Below are positions 9,947 through 23,185 of a stretch of 64,000 nt of DNA, one piece after another. The notes beneath the pieces were generated by a model. It was not told the DNA's origin. It worked only from the letters and a program-made list of their open reading frames with translations, and did no database searches. This DNA comes from Euonymus europaeus (Eukaryota > Streptophyta > Magnoliopsida > Celastrales > Celastraceae). The position numbers and the translations under genes were made by a program. Location of the stretch: NCBI GenBank assembly GCA_963580455.1, contig OY756964.1, forward strand, positions 25,084,001-25,148,000. Reading direction: 5' to 3'. How positions within the stretch are numbered: position 1 is the stretch's first letter; each line of letters opens with the position of its first letter.

Positions 9947-12900
9947 TTCATCAATGTAACTGATGTTTTTTTCGTTTCTGTTTTCTTTAAATGGTTGGAT
10001 TGGTTTGTTAAATGTGAATAGGAGTTCAAACAGTGAGATATTCAACATTCTTTCTTATTCACACAGTGAATTGCTAAAGCCAAACACAAAGGTGGATTAA
10101 GAAATGCAAAAAGGAGGAAAAAGTAGACTCAACAATTTCTTCTCATGGGAAGTGAGGCCGTTGCCTTTTTCTACTGTTCAGCACATGGCCCCAACCTCAC
10201 CATAGACTGTAATTAGATTAAAAATAATGATTACACATCTCAAATTATATCGATTTTGGTAAGATGTGCATACATTCTATTTGTTCCCGATCTCGTCCAC
10301 TGTGAAAGTCTTGAACACATAATTTGTTTACCTTATCGATGTTCGAAACCCTAAATAATATCTGTAATGCAAGGAGTAAGACTACTTACATTTTATCCTG
10401 GTGAGACTTACTGTCAATAAGTTTCTTGTTGTTTTAGAAAAAAATGCCAGTTCATGGCATGCCAATGACAACAAGAATTATGGAGGGACTCTCTTCTTAA
10501 ACTTGTTAGATTGCAAAACCCTACTAATACCAAATGCTTGGAAGCAGTAGAACCAAATTGGGTGTATACAAGTTCAAACTTCACAGCTACTAAATAATGC
10601 AAAAGATGAATCATTATTGATATACATAAGAGACAGGTGGGGACGAACATAAAGGAATCTGATTAAGTCAAAATGTAGCAGGATCTGACATGATAACAAA
10701 AATCCAAACTACCTACCTTTTTCACCAAAGTGTTAATTTTGATCAACTACTACTTATAATCATGTATGGCCACCATCGTTAACTTGAAAAAAATCTCTCT
10801 CTTGATTATATATAAGAAAAAGGTGAACAACCTATGTGCACAAAGACTCTTATAGTGGGTGGAGTAGGGGCCGTTTTTAGAGATTAAACCTTTGATTTCT
10901 AATATTAAATGATAATTCTATCACCAAATCACATGTTTGTCTATACCCATCTCCAGGAAGAGAAGAAAGAAAACAGGATTAAAAGAGAGACATAAAGTAG
11001 TAAATTCACACCAAGCACGAAAGCAAAAAAAAGAGCTTTTTTTTTTTTTTTTAACATCAAACAAGAGAAACTATCTTTCTCCTAGTTAAACAGAGGTGTA
11101 TCATGTATGTTTTTTTCCTCGTCGGGGTGCGCTTAAATGAATAAAATTGTCTTTATCGAATAAGTTAATCTATTGGGTTGAATCGGTAGTTTGATATGAT
11201 GATCCTAATTAGGTTAAAGTTAAAAAATTTACTGGAACTAATGAAAATGACAAGTTAATCATGAACACTCCAACTAACCAATCCATCTCTATACACGTTG
11301 CCAGTAAGCACTGGTGGGTCATGTTTCTCACCAACCAAACAAAAATGTGTGGCAAATATGAAAGTACCATATATTTATAGATATGGATTAGTATGATGCA
11401 AATTATCGATCATTTAAGCCCAAGAAGGAACACTTCCCAGTTCTTGTGGATTGGGTTCATTAATTGAAACTTCTTCTCCCAACTTTGTCTTAATACAAGG
11501 GATATTATCTGCATGTTTGGTCACACACATATTGACAACTTCAAAGGCAAACTGTGCTGTATGTGATGCCCAAAACCATGTTGTGTAGGACAGTTAGGGT
11601 AACCGTACAAAGGCCAATGGACCCAAATATGCATTTCTGAATTATAATCGACCAACCATATTTGCATCATCAAATCCAAAGTACTAGTCTTGTACAGATC
11701 ACACCTCCTTATCCAGGCAATTAGGTTCGTTGGAATTGCCTTTGCTAGGAATAAGTTTTTGTGGTTTATAGTGGCGACCTATTAAGGGGTTCTGATTTTG
11801 ATTTCCACTGTGAGCAATGTTTTTGTGGTCATGAGCGGAGCTTTGACCCAACTTAATTAATCTGTTGACAAATGGAAAGGTTGCATGCCCTCAACTCACA
11901 ACCCAAATTTAAGCTATCCAAAGCCCAGGTTAATTTGTCTAGTGTAATTCTCGGTTAAAAAAAGTATAATCTAAAATGTAGATATTTACATGTATCTATA
12001 CATTTTTGGGTGATGTTAGGTGTTTGATCTTGCCACTATCATCATGAAACTGACCCACATAATATATAATCAATTTGTGCCTTACTCAAAGGCATGGAAT
12101 TATTGCCTTATCCTTTCTAGAAATAAACTTGCTAATGATCAGCATAGATTAGTTAATTCTGATGATGTTGATGGAAACTAATTTAGCAGTCTAGAGGATT
12201 GATTAGTAGAGTATCCAATGCAAGATCTTACTATTTAATTACCAATACATATTTTGCATTTCTTCCAAAAAGTTTGTTATGTCACGTAGACCTAGGCTTT
12301 TCAGGTTATATTATGTGATCTCAAAGTGCGGATCATCCTTGTAACTGGGGCGTGCCTGGGTCTGTTGTAATTTTTATTACAACAGGTGTAGCCTGTATCC
12401 ATTAATCCAAAATATATATTTGAAAAAAATTGTGTAATATTCCGTTTAACGAATTCAATGATATATTTTTGTTCGAACTAAAAATTAAATTTATCGTGAT
12501 CAAAATAATTTTATTTTTTAAAAAAGAAATTACAAAATGTGTAGCATCCAATCTAATCAATTCAAAATTGTATTATTTTTTTTCTCGAAATAAAAATTAA
12601 ATTCAACATAAAAACGCATAACAATCCTAGACCGTCGTATATATATTCAAAATATTATTACAGTGCACCAATCACTCGTCATCGATTCGTCAAGTTGACT
12701 CAGAAACATAAGGAATTCAGCTTCGACCAGGCCAATGTAAAATACTTTTTGCACGTGACACACCTGGCCTGTCCGTGTAAACTTTGTTAAAAGCATGATC
12801 CAAAGACGCACCCGTGTGCATAACATTAATACCCCCACCATCTTTTTTTAAAATAAAAGAATGGGTGATACTTGAATTTGAAGATTAAGATCGCACACAA

Positions 12901-13900
12901 CGTATCTCTTCAACTGAGAGTGACTGACCTATTTGAGATTTATTAATCCCCCACCATTTGCACTAGGCCAATAGCAGAATTATCAAAATAATAATCACAT
13001 GGATACTTTGGTCTTGTTATTTTAAATGTTGTTATGAACAAATATAATTTTATATGGATCATGTGGGTCTACGATTTCGCATGGATCATTTACTCATATG
13101 TGTCAATCTCTGCGTTTGAGATAGCCAGAACAAAAAACGCTTTGATGCTTGAAATTTTTGTATGAAGAAGACAAAAAAAAAAAAAACCTTGTAGAAGTAT
13201 CGAGTAGCGGCATCAACTTTCACACTCAAAAGTTCAAATTGAACGGTCACCAGAAAAAAAGTGTTTCTTTAGTAAATAAGGAGGAAGCCACCTTGCTAAA
13301 AAAAAGAACTGACCTAATTGGGCTTTGGTACAATATTGGGCTTCAAAGAAATTGAAATAGGTTCGCTCATGTTGGTCTGGACCTATTGGGCTTTGGTACG
13401 GATTTGCTGTTTGTACTTCTAAGAAATTGAAATGGGCTTCTCATATGAGGCTGGGATTTCTCCTGAAAAGGTTAAAGCCCTTTCTACGAAGAGAGATGAA
13501 TATTTTATGGTCAAACTCACGATAAATTATTAAATGCTCGACACAATTAATATGTGAAGTATTTGAAAATTAATAAGTTGTCGTCAATTCACTAATCATT
13601 GATTATAACTCAAGAATAGTTGATAAATGAGATATATAATTTACATTTTGAATATAAAAATACGTCAAACACTTGTGAATTTATATAATGTGTCATCGAA
13701 TTTGGTACATCATATCAATATATGATCATATGACGTCGTGTACAAGACTATTGAATAAATACTACAAGCTTAAAAATTATTGGTTACGTATTCACCTTTT
13801 TCTATAAAATGAAGACTTATTTTTTGGTGCTCCTAAAAACCTCATCAACATTAGGGTGAGAAATGTTATAAATATTAATTCATGATTTCATTCTACCATC
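9947..13900. other. Long intergenic stretch, no gene recognised
   Basis: About 4 kb of AT-rich DNA without supportable exons on either strand. It contains a T16-18 tract near 11038-11053, a perfect hairpin at 12362-12385, and a short imperfect tandem duplication around 13317-13440 (two copies of ATTGGGCTTTGGTAC with AAGAAATTGAAAT). No RNA gene was recognised. Confidence 0.45.
12362..12385. repeat. Perfect 10-bp inverted repeat with 4-nt loop
   Basis: CTGTTGTAAT, a TTTT loop, then ATTACAACAG. The arms are exactly complementary. No adjacent gene explains it as a terminator, and no target duplication was found around it, so its origin is unknown. Confidence 0.6.
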
Positions 13901-13906
13901 TCTTTT

Positions 13907-14575
13907 TTGAACCAGGGAAGGAGATGATATTTGAATTCAAAATTTAAAATTGCATACGATTCAATTCATCAATCGAGTAACTCGATATTTGTGATCTCAT
14001 TCTAAACGAGGAAGGGATGAAATTTGAATTCAAAATTAAATATAATATCAATCGAGTAACTTGATATTTGTGATCTCATTATACTCTTAATCCATGTGTA
14101 ATGTGAAATAACATTGATTATATATATATATATATATATATATATTCATAAAACAATATGAATGGATCAAATTAATATTTGAGAGTTTCGACTTTGAAGA
14201 GGACAAATGTGTGAAAGAGATATGACAATAGAGATCAAATTTTGACTTGTGTGTCAAGATAGAGCATATAAATTTCTAAACGGATAAAAAGAGGTTATAA
14301 ACTATTATACGCTCTATTAAAAAGGCTCTTAAAATTTAAAATGTCAAGAATCTTAAGTTATAATTTTATTTTATCCTTTTTTTTAACGAAAAAAATGATG
14401 AGATTCGAATTTAAAATTACATATAATTTAATTCGTCAATCGAGTAACTCAATATTTAGGATCTCGTTCTACTCTTAATTCATGTGTAATATGAAAATAC
14501 AATTAATTATAAATATATATATAACTTCATAAAACAATATGAATGGATCAAATTGATTTGAGAGTTTAGACTTTC
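13907..14575. repeat. Diverged direct repeats, two long copies plus a partial one
   Basis: The word ATCGAGTAACTCGATATTTG (with small changes) recurs near 13972, 14048 and 14447, each followed by GATCTC(A/G)TT. The two longer copies (about 13907-14205 and 14381-14575) also share ATTCATAAAACAATATGAATGG and GAGAGTTT. This looks like an old transposon fragment family, of unknown class. A weaker relative may lie near 12850-12950. Confidence 0.6.
14119..14146. repeat. (TA)n microsatellite
   Basis: An uninterrupted TA dinucleotide run of about 28 bp inside the diverged repeat region upstream of the GIF gene. Confidence 0.9.
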
Positions 14576-14803
14576 AAGCATTCTTAACACTAAGATCTCC
14601 CTTCAATCTTTGTCTTCGCTGCACAGCTGCTCACAAAAGCCAAAAGGTACCAACTTTTTCTTTCCATGTCTATATTGGATAAACATATGCGCATACGTCT
14701 CAAATATCTTCTCTCTTAAAAATTAGGGTTTTATTGATTTGGGGAAAAACTTTTGGGGGTTTAAGGTTAGGGTTTTTGGGTGCAACACGAAAGTAAACGG
14801 AAG

Positions 14804-17800
14804 ATGCAGCAGACTCCGCAGATGGTGCCTTCATTTCCACCTTCAAACATCACTACCGAGCAGATTCAGAAGGTATAGTCTGCTTGTCTTTTATCTATAG
14901 TTTTGTTATACGTACATGAGATTTTTGAGTTATTGCAATCTTCTTGTCCTTATAGTGACTCCGTTTTGGAGGATTCCGACTTCGTAGACGAATCCCCTAT
15001 TGGGGATAATGAATTAACACCAAATACGTTAACATATGGGTTTAATTGATCTTTGATTGCAAATTTTGTCGGTTTTGTTATCATGCCAAACTTAGTCGAT
15101 TTCTTGATCTGAATTTTATTGAGATGACTATGTAAATCATTTAATTGTTACATGGTGGTGAGATTGATGAGTCTTTATCTATGCTTGATGTAGTATCTTG
15201 ATGAGAACAAGAAGTTGATTCTGGCAATAATGGACAATCAAAACCTTGGAAAACTTGCTGAGTGTGCCCAGTGAGTCTCTCTCTCTCTCTGCATACAGGC
15301 TTATGTTTGGTTGTCTGTTTCATTCCTTTTGTGCACAATAGTCTATGTTACAATTAGATAACAAGCACCAGATTCTGTTACTGAAGAAGTGGTCAAATTC
15401 TTTATTAGTTTATTACCCCACCTAACTGCCTAAGGGCAGGCTTTTGAACCCCCAGTTCCCCTTTCCTGTGGAACAATGAAAAAAAGAAGAAAAAGCTTTT
15501 CATCCTGAATAGTTGTGCTTTAAGATATACCACTGTGTCAGAAGACTGAACTCAACAGACAAATTAGCATAACTTGCATTCGGATGAATTGGCTAAGGGT
15601 TAAAGGTTCTTGCTGTGAGACCATGATTATACTCGTTAAGGAACATTTTGTATGGTTGTCATGATTCAAGTTTAAGGTTGTAAATTGCATTGGAAAATCG
15701 ATTCGATATATCTTTTTTTCCATCAAGAAATTTTATATCTAGCTTGGTTCTCGTCATATATATGTTATTCGTTATGTTCTTAATAGTCTATCCGCCAAGT
15801 ATAAATTGTATTGACCTAGTGAATATACCTATAAGAAAACTTAGGAAAGACCCGTCAAATATAAAAATAAAGGGGTTTTTGACATACCATCATTGTTTGA
15901 GTCTCTATCTCAAAAGTTTGGGATCAGCTACATACATGAATCTATGAGAAAATCAACGGGAAACCATTATGTGTATACGTTTCCATCATTAATTCCTATA
16001 TAAAATCATATTTCATCAACTCCTATGGAATCCATATATTTTCTTGCTATTTCATGTCATGTCATGTCTTTTTAGGTCTTTGCTTCCTACTTTCACCTAT
16101 ACAAATTCTTTTGATTCTCCTCACCTCCTCACCTCCGCACCACTATCTCTACATTATACATGCCCGTACCATCTTTAACAATTTTCTCAAAACTTATCTT
16201 CAATTGGTGCTATTTCTACCTTAATAATCTAAGTCTTATACTTGTTTTCCCTTGTGTGGGCACACTCCAACGAAACATTATCATTTCTAATGCATGCATT
16301 TTTTGGATATGTTGTCTCTCAATAGTCTAACATTCATAACCATACATCATCGCGGCTCGAATAGTCGAGGTATAGTATTTTCATTAATATCAATCCGGTG
16401 AGTGGGCTTAAGAAGGACTCTAATTGAATTTTTTTCCTATCCTAATTTATTGGATTGATCCTGCCTATCATAAATTCATAATTTATTGGATTGATGCATA
16501 GAGCTACTGATTCATAGAAAATGACCAAAAGGAAAACCTGTCTGTAAAGAATCCTTAAGGTAGAAAATTATTGATAATAATTATCTACATACTTAAATGC
16601 ATTTTCATCCTGAAGTCATACTCAAATGGTGGCTATGCAAGCACGATGACTAATAGGATGTTCCATAAAATCCCTATGTGAGATTAAACACAAAAGGTCT
16701 TTTTTGGGTCTTCCTTGAGCCATATCTTTATCTCTAGGAGGTTTTTTTTTTCCCTTCCCGGAGAAGACCATTTCTTGCATGGATGACAAGTGGCCCCATA
16801 TCCCTGGTATTTATATATACTATTACTTAAATATATTCAAGTTATTAATTACTGAATAAAACCAAGAGATAAGTCCTCACCTACAAAATTGTAGGATATA
16901 CATTATTAATGATCATATGAAAACCCAAAGCCATCGTGCAAATTATTAAAAAAATCTCCGTAAGATCAAACAATTCACTCGAATAGTATGATTGTACGTG
17001 TGATAGAATTTACTATATCAAGAATGCCAATGAAATGAAATTGCTCAACCTTTTCACCGTTAAAGCTTAGTCTTCTTTGTTTTGCAGGCAGTAGATCTGT
17101 TCCACCCAAAAAATGGACTAGGAACATGAATTGTGGTCATTTAAACATATGTAAATAGATAGTACATTTCCATATGAATGTTTATGTCTTTACATTCCTT
17201 GTAGGATTATAAATAGGTGTAACCTGAGCTGCTTTTTAACTTTTTTCCATATATGGATATCTTCTTATCTTTGACCCTATTTATTCACGTCTTTAGGCTT
17301 CTATTGAATCATTAAATAGTTTGATTTTTCATATTTTTTTTATAGAATAAGTTGAAGGCATCCTGCTGCAAAGCAAATGGGTGTCCAACAGGCTTTTATA
17401 TGGCATAACTGATCGATAAAAATACACCCCTTTGTCATATATTCCATACATCACGCTGGATAGATGTCATATTCATGGAATATGATCCACTTTCAAGATT
17501 CCTGAATCCTGAGACTCAAAATCTCCTGCGAAAGAGTGCGGAGGTTCAAATATTCGTCAAGGCATGCCTTTGAGAATTCTCATTGAATGAGCAATTCCAT
17601 ATGAGATCTTAAATTGAATTGTTATTAAGCAATGGACTGCTGCACCCTAGATGGTGATAGTCCCGTACCCAAAAGCATCACTGATTGATCCTCTGAGCTG
17701 CATTGCACTGGGCAGATGGAATCCTGTTTGAATAATTCTCCTTTGCTAAGGTATTAACTCAGATCAAGTATATGATTTAGGGTAAATGGATAGTAATTTT

Positions 17801-18577
17801 AGAAACGAGATGAACATGAGGATTTTGTATATTGGTAGCTGTATAATTTGCAGTAAACAGCGCAGATTCTTCAGCCATGATGGTTTTTTCGTTTAGATTG
17901 AGATTTCCCTCCTATCTTATTACTTGAGTATGCGGCTCATACCCAGTCATGTTCAAGCATAAACTATATGGTTACTTGATTTATCCAACACTTAGGGTTT
18001 CCGTTTTAACAATTCTGTATTTAGGTATCAAGCTCAGCTTCAGAAAAACTTGATGTATCTAGCAGCGATTGCTGATGCACAACCACCAGCACAAACATTG
18101 CCAGCTCAGGTGTGTAGTTGACCTGACCGGATTTAGCTGATTCTTGCATATTATGCTAATATGTTATTATTCTTGCAGATGTCACCACATCCTGCTATGC
18201 AACAGGGAGGATTTTACATGCAACATCCTCAGGCAGTGGCAATGGCTCAGCAACAAGGTGTTTTTCCCCCAAGGATGCCATTACAATTTAGTAATCCACA
18301 TCAAATACAGGATCCACAACAGCTACATCAGCAGCAGCAAGCCTTCCAGTCGCAAATGGGAATGAGACCTGTAGGGCCCAACAATGGCATGAATCCGATG
18401 CATTCTGAGGCCACTCTTGGAGGTGGCAGTGGCATTGGCCCCACTTCAACTGCAGGAACGAATTATATGCGTGGTGGAAGCACTGACACAGGAACAACTG
18501 GCACCGATGGTCATGGGAACTCTGCTGCTGGGCATGGCGGTGATGGAGAATCCTCCCACTTGAAGGGGTCCGAGTAA
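14804..18577 (+). CDS. GRF-interacting factor (GIF2/GIF3-like SSXT coactivator)
   Basis: Four coding exons, 14804-14872, 15194-15270, 18025-18109 and 18179-18577, with GT/AG boundaries and compatible phases, give a 209-residue protein. Exons 1-3 encode the SNH/SSXT domain: MQQTPQMVPSFPP, NITTEQIQK, YLDENKKLILAIMDNQNLGK, LAECAQYQAQLQKNLMYLAA, IADAQP. Exon 4 encodes the Met/Gln-rich segment (about residues 78-140) and the Gly/Thr-rich tail typical of the family; Arabidopsis GIF proteins are about 195-223 residues. GIFs are nuclear coactivators that bind growth-regulating factors and recruit SWI/SNF chromatin remodellers to promote cell proliferation in leaves and flowers. The N-terminus with Pro after MQQTPQM favours GIF2/GIF3 over GIF1/AN3. 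Intron 2 (2.75 kb) is unusually long and carries a LINE remnant. Confidence 0.93.
15880..16400 (-). mobile_element. Degenerate RTE-type LINE 3' fragment in GIF intron 2 (antisense)
   Basis: On the minus strand, a broken reading resembles the region after reverse transcriptase of plant RTE-clade LINEs: TIRAAMMYGYEC, then ERQHIQKMHALEMIMFRW, and further on a weak RWYGHV-like match. The 3' terminal motif appears on the plus strand as TTTGGGATCAGCTACAT (about 15918-15934), a word shared by plant RTE LINEs and their partner SINEs. Several stops and frameshifts show the copy is old. It is antisense to the host gene and away from splice sites. Confidence 0.65.
16401..18024. other. Remainder of GIF intron 2
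   Basis: AT-rich intronic sequence with no further exon or transposon boundary that could be supported. The acceptor TTTAG at 18020-18024 is preceded by a pyrimidine-rich stretch. Confidence 0.4.
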
Positions 18578-19437
18578 ACAAAATGGTGTGCCACGTATGC
18601 AATTTCAGGTGAGTTTTTTTTGTGGCCGTTTATAATAGCCTTCTCTTACCATAGTATTAGCATTGCTGTGGTGATCTTTTGATAACTCAAGAGTTGAGGA
18701 TTGGCAGGTCTGCTGTTTCCTTTTGATTCGTTAGATTTCATAGCTCTTGGCTAGCCAATGCAGGGAACTGATGTGAAAATGTTTAGTTTTTAGTCTTGTA
18801 GAATGGGACGGAGGAAGCTTTTGGTTTGATGTTGTATGCTTAAAACTTGCAAATATATGCTCTCTTGAGTGTTTTTGTCCTGTCAGATCAGATCATCATA
18901 GGTAATCACCATACTAGTTTTCGTTTGTAATAAGACTTGCCATGGGAAGGACTTGCAATTTAGAACAGTGCAATGTAAGATATGCGGTTCAGTGATCAGA
19001 ATTGTGAATTCTATCACTACATCGTGTGGATGAGATAAAACTTGAAGATGAAGGCTCCTTTTCGTTATACTTTTAACTCATGCCACGAGCCATAAGTTGT
19101 GAAAAAGTTCTCGCTAACTACGACCCACGGAAATGGCCTATCTGGTAGAGAAATAAGAGCCCTTGAAGGGCCTAATTAGGTCCAATGGTCCAGAAATACG
19201 TTCTTGACGGCCAAAAGTTCGATGGTGACTGGGGATAACCATATCAACCAATTCCAAATGTAGAACCTGCTACATGGGACATTGATTGAGTCACTGGATT
19301 CTCCAATTTCCACCACTCAGAAACCACTACCTCAACTCAAACTAACCCCACGATCACACCATCTTCTCAATTTAACAACAAAATTTATACATAGAGAGGG
19401 AGAGAGAATTGTTGGTTGTTAGGGACGGGACATAGCA
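18578..19437. other. GIF 3' flank and PsbX promoter region
   Basis: The GIF 3' UTR may contain an intron (AATTTCAG then GTGAGTTT near 18602-18616). Before PsbX there is a GGATAA I-box-like word at 19233-19238 and a CCAAT word at 19248-19252, both frequent in light-regulated photosynthesis promoters, and a GA-rich leader (about 19394-19412). Promoter assignment is inference. Confidence 0.4.
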
Positions 19438-19799
19438 ATGGCTTCAACTTCAGCAGTTTCAATGGCTATGCCAATAACTCAGGCAAATCAAAAGAGGATG
19501 GTGACAAGCTCTGATGCATTCTTCAAGCCACTGTCATTGAGGCCTTCGAGAGTCATGGCAGCATTAAAATCCAGTGGAGGACTTCAAGTCGAGGCTTCCT
19601 TGAAGGAGAAAGCTGTTACTGGACTCACTGCGGCAGCTTGGACAGCTTCCATGGTTATACCTGATGTAGCAGAAGTTGCTGGTTCTGCGGTCCTCCATCT
19701 CTCAAGAACTTCTTACTCAGCATTGTAGCTGGGGGTGTGGTGCTTGTCGCCATTGGTAGTGCGGCGTTTGGTGTGGCAAATTTTGACCCTGTCAAGTGA
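19438..19799 (+). pseudogene. psbX: Photosystem II subunit PsbX, nuclear gene with one-base frameshift
   Basis: A single-exon PsbX-type precursor. The first frame gives a chloroplast transit peptide (MASTSAVSMAMPITQ onward) and a second hydrophobic thylakoid-transfer segment ending [11 protein letters not shown], then breaks and stops after 96 residues. In the next frame the mature protein continues: [20 protein letters not shown], then a short loop and the diagnostic C-terminus VANFDPVK with a TGA at 19797-19799. The total length, 362 bp, is one base short of a multiple of three. The break lies around 19688-19698, where a Ser codon is expected before PSLKNF. PsbX is a one-helix subunit near cytochrome b559 that supports quinone exchange. 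The frameshift could be a real lesion or a sequencing error. Confidence 0.85.
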
Positions 19800-20340
19800 A
19801 GCTGAGAGAACAAGCAATTCTTTTCCACTACTTCTGCGTGTTTCTTTTATGTTTCAGTGATTGTCCGTGTACCTTGTGTTCCTCTGTATCTTCCCTTGTA
19901 AATTGTAATTCGGCCAGTAAATGGATCTTACACTCTTCATAAAATGAATCCGTTTCTCGAATAGTAGCATCCTTTCAAACAAACAATACAAAAACGTACA
20001 ACCTGAACTAGGCTGACACTAATAAGGCAAACATAGTTGGGTTGACTGCCAAAAAAGAATCACTGAGCATCAAGAACACAACATTCACCTAAAGTTTTAA
20101 TTAAAGCTAATGCAATGCAGAGAAAAAGATAGACGTAAACCATCAAACCCTAAACCGTACTGTACTGAACAAGTTCAGAAAGAAGTTGAAATACAACACT
20201 AAATAATACCTTGTATGCTAAGAATAACCAAAGAATTGCTGGCAAAAAACTTCATGTCAGGCTTCACTAAAGCGTGAATCATCTTTGCTAAACATTCCAC
20301 TTGATCTAAAATCTCATTTACCTCGATACAGAACTATTCA
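19800..20340. other. Convergent 3' intergenic region between PsbX and RPA1
   Basis: The two flanking genes converge here, so it contains both 3' UTRs. AATGAATCC and AATAAT-like A-rich words could serve polyadenylation; nothing else is recognised. Confidence 0.4.
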
Positions 20341-23016
20341 TCACTTCTGCAATTTTGAAATCAAGTCAAGCAGGAATCTGCTCTCTGATGTATAATCCAC
20401 CTTGTCCGCCTTAACAACAGTGATCTTCACCCTCTGTTCATCACCAAACAATTCCTCTTTGATTTTGAGCCTGAAGAGATACTGGTTAAAGAGTCTGCTC
20501 CTTATAATATCCGCGAATTTTGCATCATCCTGCAATTCATATTTTAACAAATACAACTCCTTTGCCGAGCAACCCACTATCTCCTCCCCAGCTTCCTGGA
20601 AAGCCGTTACCCAAGTCATTCCTGTATGGTCTTGAATTTGAACTTGGAGAAGGAATCTATAATCACACTCCTCGAATTCTTGATTGCATCTGTCGCATTG
20701 CCATCTTTCAGTCCCTGACTTTGTCACTTTCTTGTTACATTGTCTATCTTCTGCAATTTTAAGTGGGCAAGCTGTATAACAAAATGTATCTGTTTTGATA
20801 AAAGCTATGGTTGCTCTCACAGTCACCCAGTCTGGTTTATCTGATCTTCCAAGTCCTTCATCCTTGATCTGGGAAACAGTTTTACGGATCTCATTCTTAG
20901 GTGCTCCAGGTACACTGTCTCTAGAAATGGACAAAGAAGTAACATTCCTCCCCACTTGATCAAACCACTGTCTCAGACTGCTGGCCTCAGGAAAATCTGG
21001 ATTTATGAAGAGCTGGGTAGAAGAAATCGTCCCAATAGATTTGCCACTGAAATCACTTACCTTACCAGCTTTAACAGCTAGAACCGGAAAAAAACCAGAA
21101 TCCACCATCTCTTGCAGTTTTTGACCTTCCTTATTGCAGAAATCACCCCAAAGGGTTAACTCAACACTCCTACCAGATGCATCCTTAAGATTAACAATTC
21201 TTCTCTGAGTTTCCATACCATTCTTTCTCAAGATAGGAACTGAAGGGTTTACCGATATCACAATACCAATAATGTCAAGTATTGAATTGTTCTCAGCATT
21301 CTCAATTTCACTAATAGGTTTGAAGGAGAACTGTTGTTGTGGAATAGAACCATCTTCATCCGGGCAAAGCTCCACAGTCGAAGTTGCCTCCAAAAATATC
21401 TCCCACTCATTCTTCAAATGGTTGAAATTCTTCTGTGCAGGTTTTAAGTTGCCTTTAGAAATCAGATAGACTCTACCAACCTCAATAACATCAAAAAAGC
21501 GGTCAACAACAGCATTGAAGCAGGTCACCCGTATTTCACCACCATCAGAGTCAAGTAGGTCGAAGGAGAAAACCTTACCATCTCCACGGGCATTGTTGTA
21601 GCGACGGAGATCTCCTTTTGCAGTTACCCTTGCCTTAATAGCCCACCTTCCCTGATAAGGATTAAGAGCAGCAATAGGAATGATACGGGCAGGTGCCTCA
21701 TTCTTCATTATTGCACCGTGATTCCTGTAGTTAGGAGGTGGCTGATAGGGAGGTTGAACAGCAGGTCTGAAATTCTGCCCATTATTGCTAGGCATTTGGG
21801 CACCCATACTACCATAATTAACCCTTGACGACTGCTGCAAATTGCTATCAGGCAATGCTTCCTGAGCATTTGTATCAGATTCAGCCAGCGCCTTATGATT
21901 CCCAATTATTCCACAATCAAGCATTATAGTTTCCATGTTCAGCACCACAATAATCCTATACAAAAAAAACACATAGAAAAAAACTTTTAGAGACTTTCAC
22001 AACAAAAATGCCATCAATCAAACTTGGGCGACACCAGTGTCGTTATAATCAATAGTTTATATACACATCATGCAGGCTTAAATAGGTCCTATGGCTGCTA
22101 GATTTTCAAGCAGTTTATTCAGATTTGTAAAACTACTTTATGAAATATGACATGACACGAGAATTTATAAGAACAATAAAATATGAGAAATAATACAGAA
22201 AATATGCATGTCATATAATAGTTTAAGTCAAATATTATACAGAATGATATACCACAAACAAATATTTTATGCATTACTATCATATGGTAAACCATAGCTC
22301 CATGACTTTTTCACTGTCTGTTCAGTGGATCTAATTTTACTTGTCAAAATTATTAAAAATAAATAAACTCCTCAATCTACGAACTAAATCAGTAAATCTC
22401 ATTCACTAGAATGTGAGGAGCTTTAGCTTCACTGTTTATACTATATGCAGAAACATGACTACGCCTCACAAGTACCGCTACTCACAAAAAATCGAAAAAT
22501 GTGCAACTTCAAGAACTGGACTCTTTATCTGCCTATTATAATTTACCTTTCCAGCTTACAATTCCACCAATCAAATCACACTAACATTTTAGGTCAAGGC
22601 ACATTCGGTTTCCACAAGACATAATTAAACGTCTCAAAGAAGCTAAGGCCTACACACCCAAGCGATTCACTCACGATTATAATCGTAGTGTACAATGTCA
22701 TCAATAAATAAAAAATCTAACCGAAAAGTAGAGACAGAGAATAGGCATTCACTCACTTGCGATTTTGAACGGTGCTGCAGATGTAATCGATCAACTGGAT
22801 GACGGAGCCCTTCCTGACTCGACTGGTCTTGACTCGGTCGTTGAGCTGAGTGGCGAGCATCGCGTGCTGAGATGAAACGCCGTCGGAGAGAAGCAAGCGG
22901 TACCTCTCTTGCGAGGTCCCAATGAGCTTGATGTCCAGGACCTGTAACAGCGGCTTCGAGTCAACATCGCCGGCTGTAATCTTCGCTATAGCGTTCGGAG
23001 TCAGATTCACCGTCAT
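20341..23016 (-). CDS. RPA1A: Replication protein A 70 kDa DNA-binding subunit (RPA70A type)
   Basis: Two coding exons, 23016-22757 and 21955-20341, join in frame (AA|G) to give 624 residues; Arabidopsis RPA70A has about 640. Exon 1 encodes the N-terminal protein-interaction OB fold (MTVNLTPNAIAKITAGDV, then LLQVLDIKLIG). Exon 2 carries the linker (QPPYQPPPNYRNHG), DBD-A (NPYQGRWAIKARVTAKGDLR onward), DBD-B (VSVNPSVPILRKNG, LTLWGDFCN, GTISSTQLFINPDFPEA) and DBD-C with its zinc ribbon (CX9CX13CX2C: YTACPL, QCNKKV, WQCDRCNQ). RPA binds single-stranded DNA in replication, repair and meiosis. High conservation with RPA70A rather than RPA70B/C supports the symbol. The frame is intact. The second exon is unusually long and intronless. 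A frame upstream of the chosen ATG lies in the 5' UTR. Confidence 0.95.
21956..22756 (-). other. Intron 1 of the RPA1A gene
   Basis: An 801-bp AT-rich intron with donor GTGAGT (minus strand, starting at 22756) and acceptor TATAG at 21956. No embedded gene or repeat was recognised. Confidence 0.7.
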
Positions 23017-23185
23017 CCTTCTTGATCCTTCGAGAATCAAAAGCCCAGACAGCAACAACAATCGCAGGGAAGTAAGTCGGAGAGCGACAAAAGCCCTAGA
23101 AACGAAAATGAGAGTAAGAGAGAGAAGGGAGGATTGATTTTAAATGTTTGGATGAGAGATGGGATCAGAGAGGAGAGGATTGTAA

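Noticed and set aside
18288..18602. 104-codon minus-strand frame over GIF exon 4
   Set aside because: Antisense shadow of the Gln/Gly-rich GIF C-terminus.
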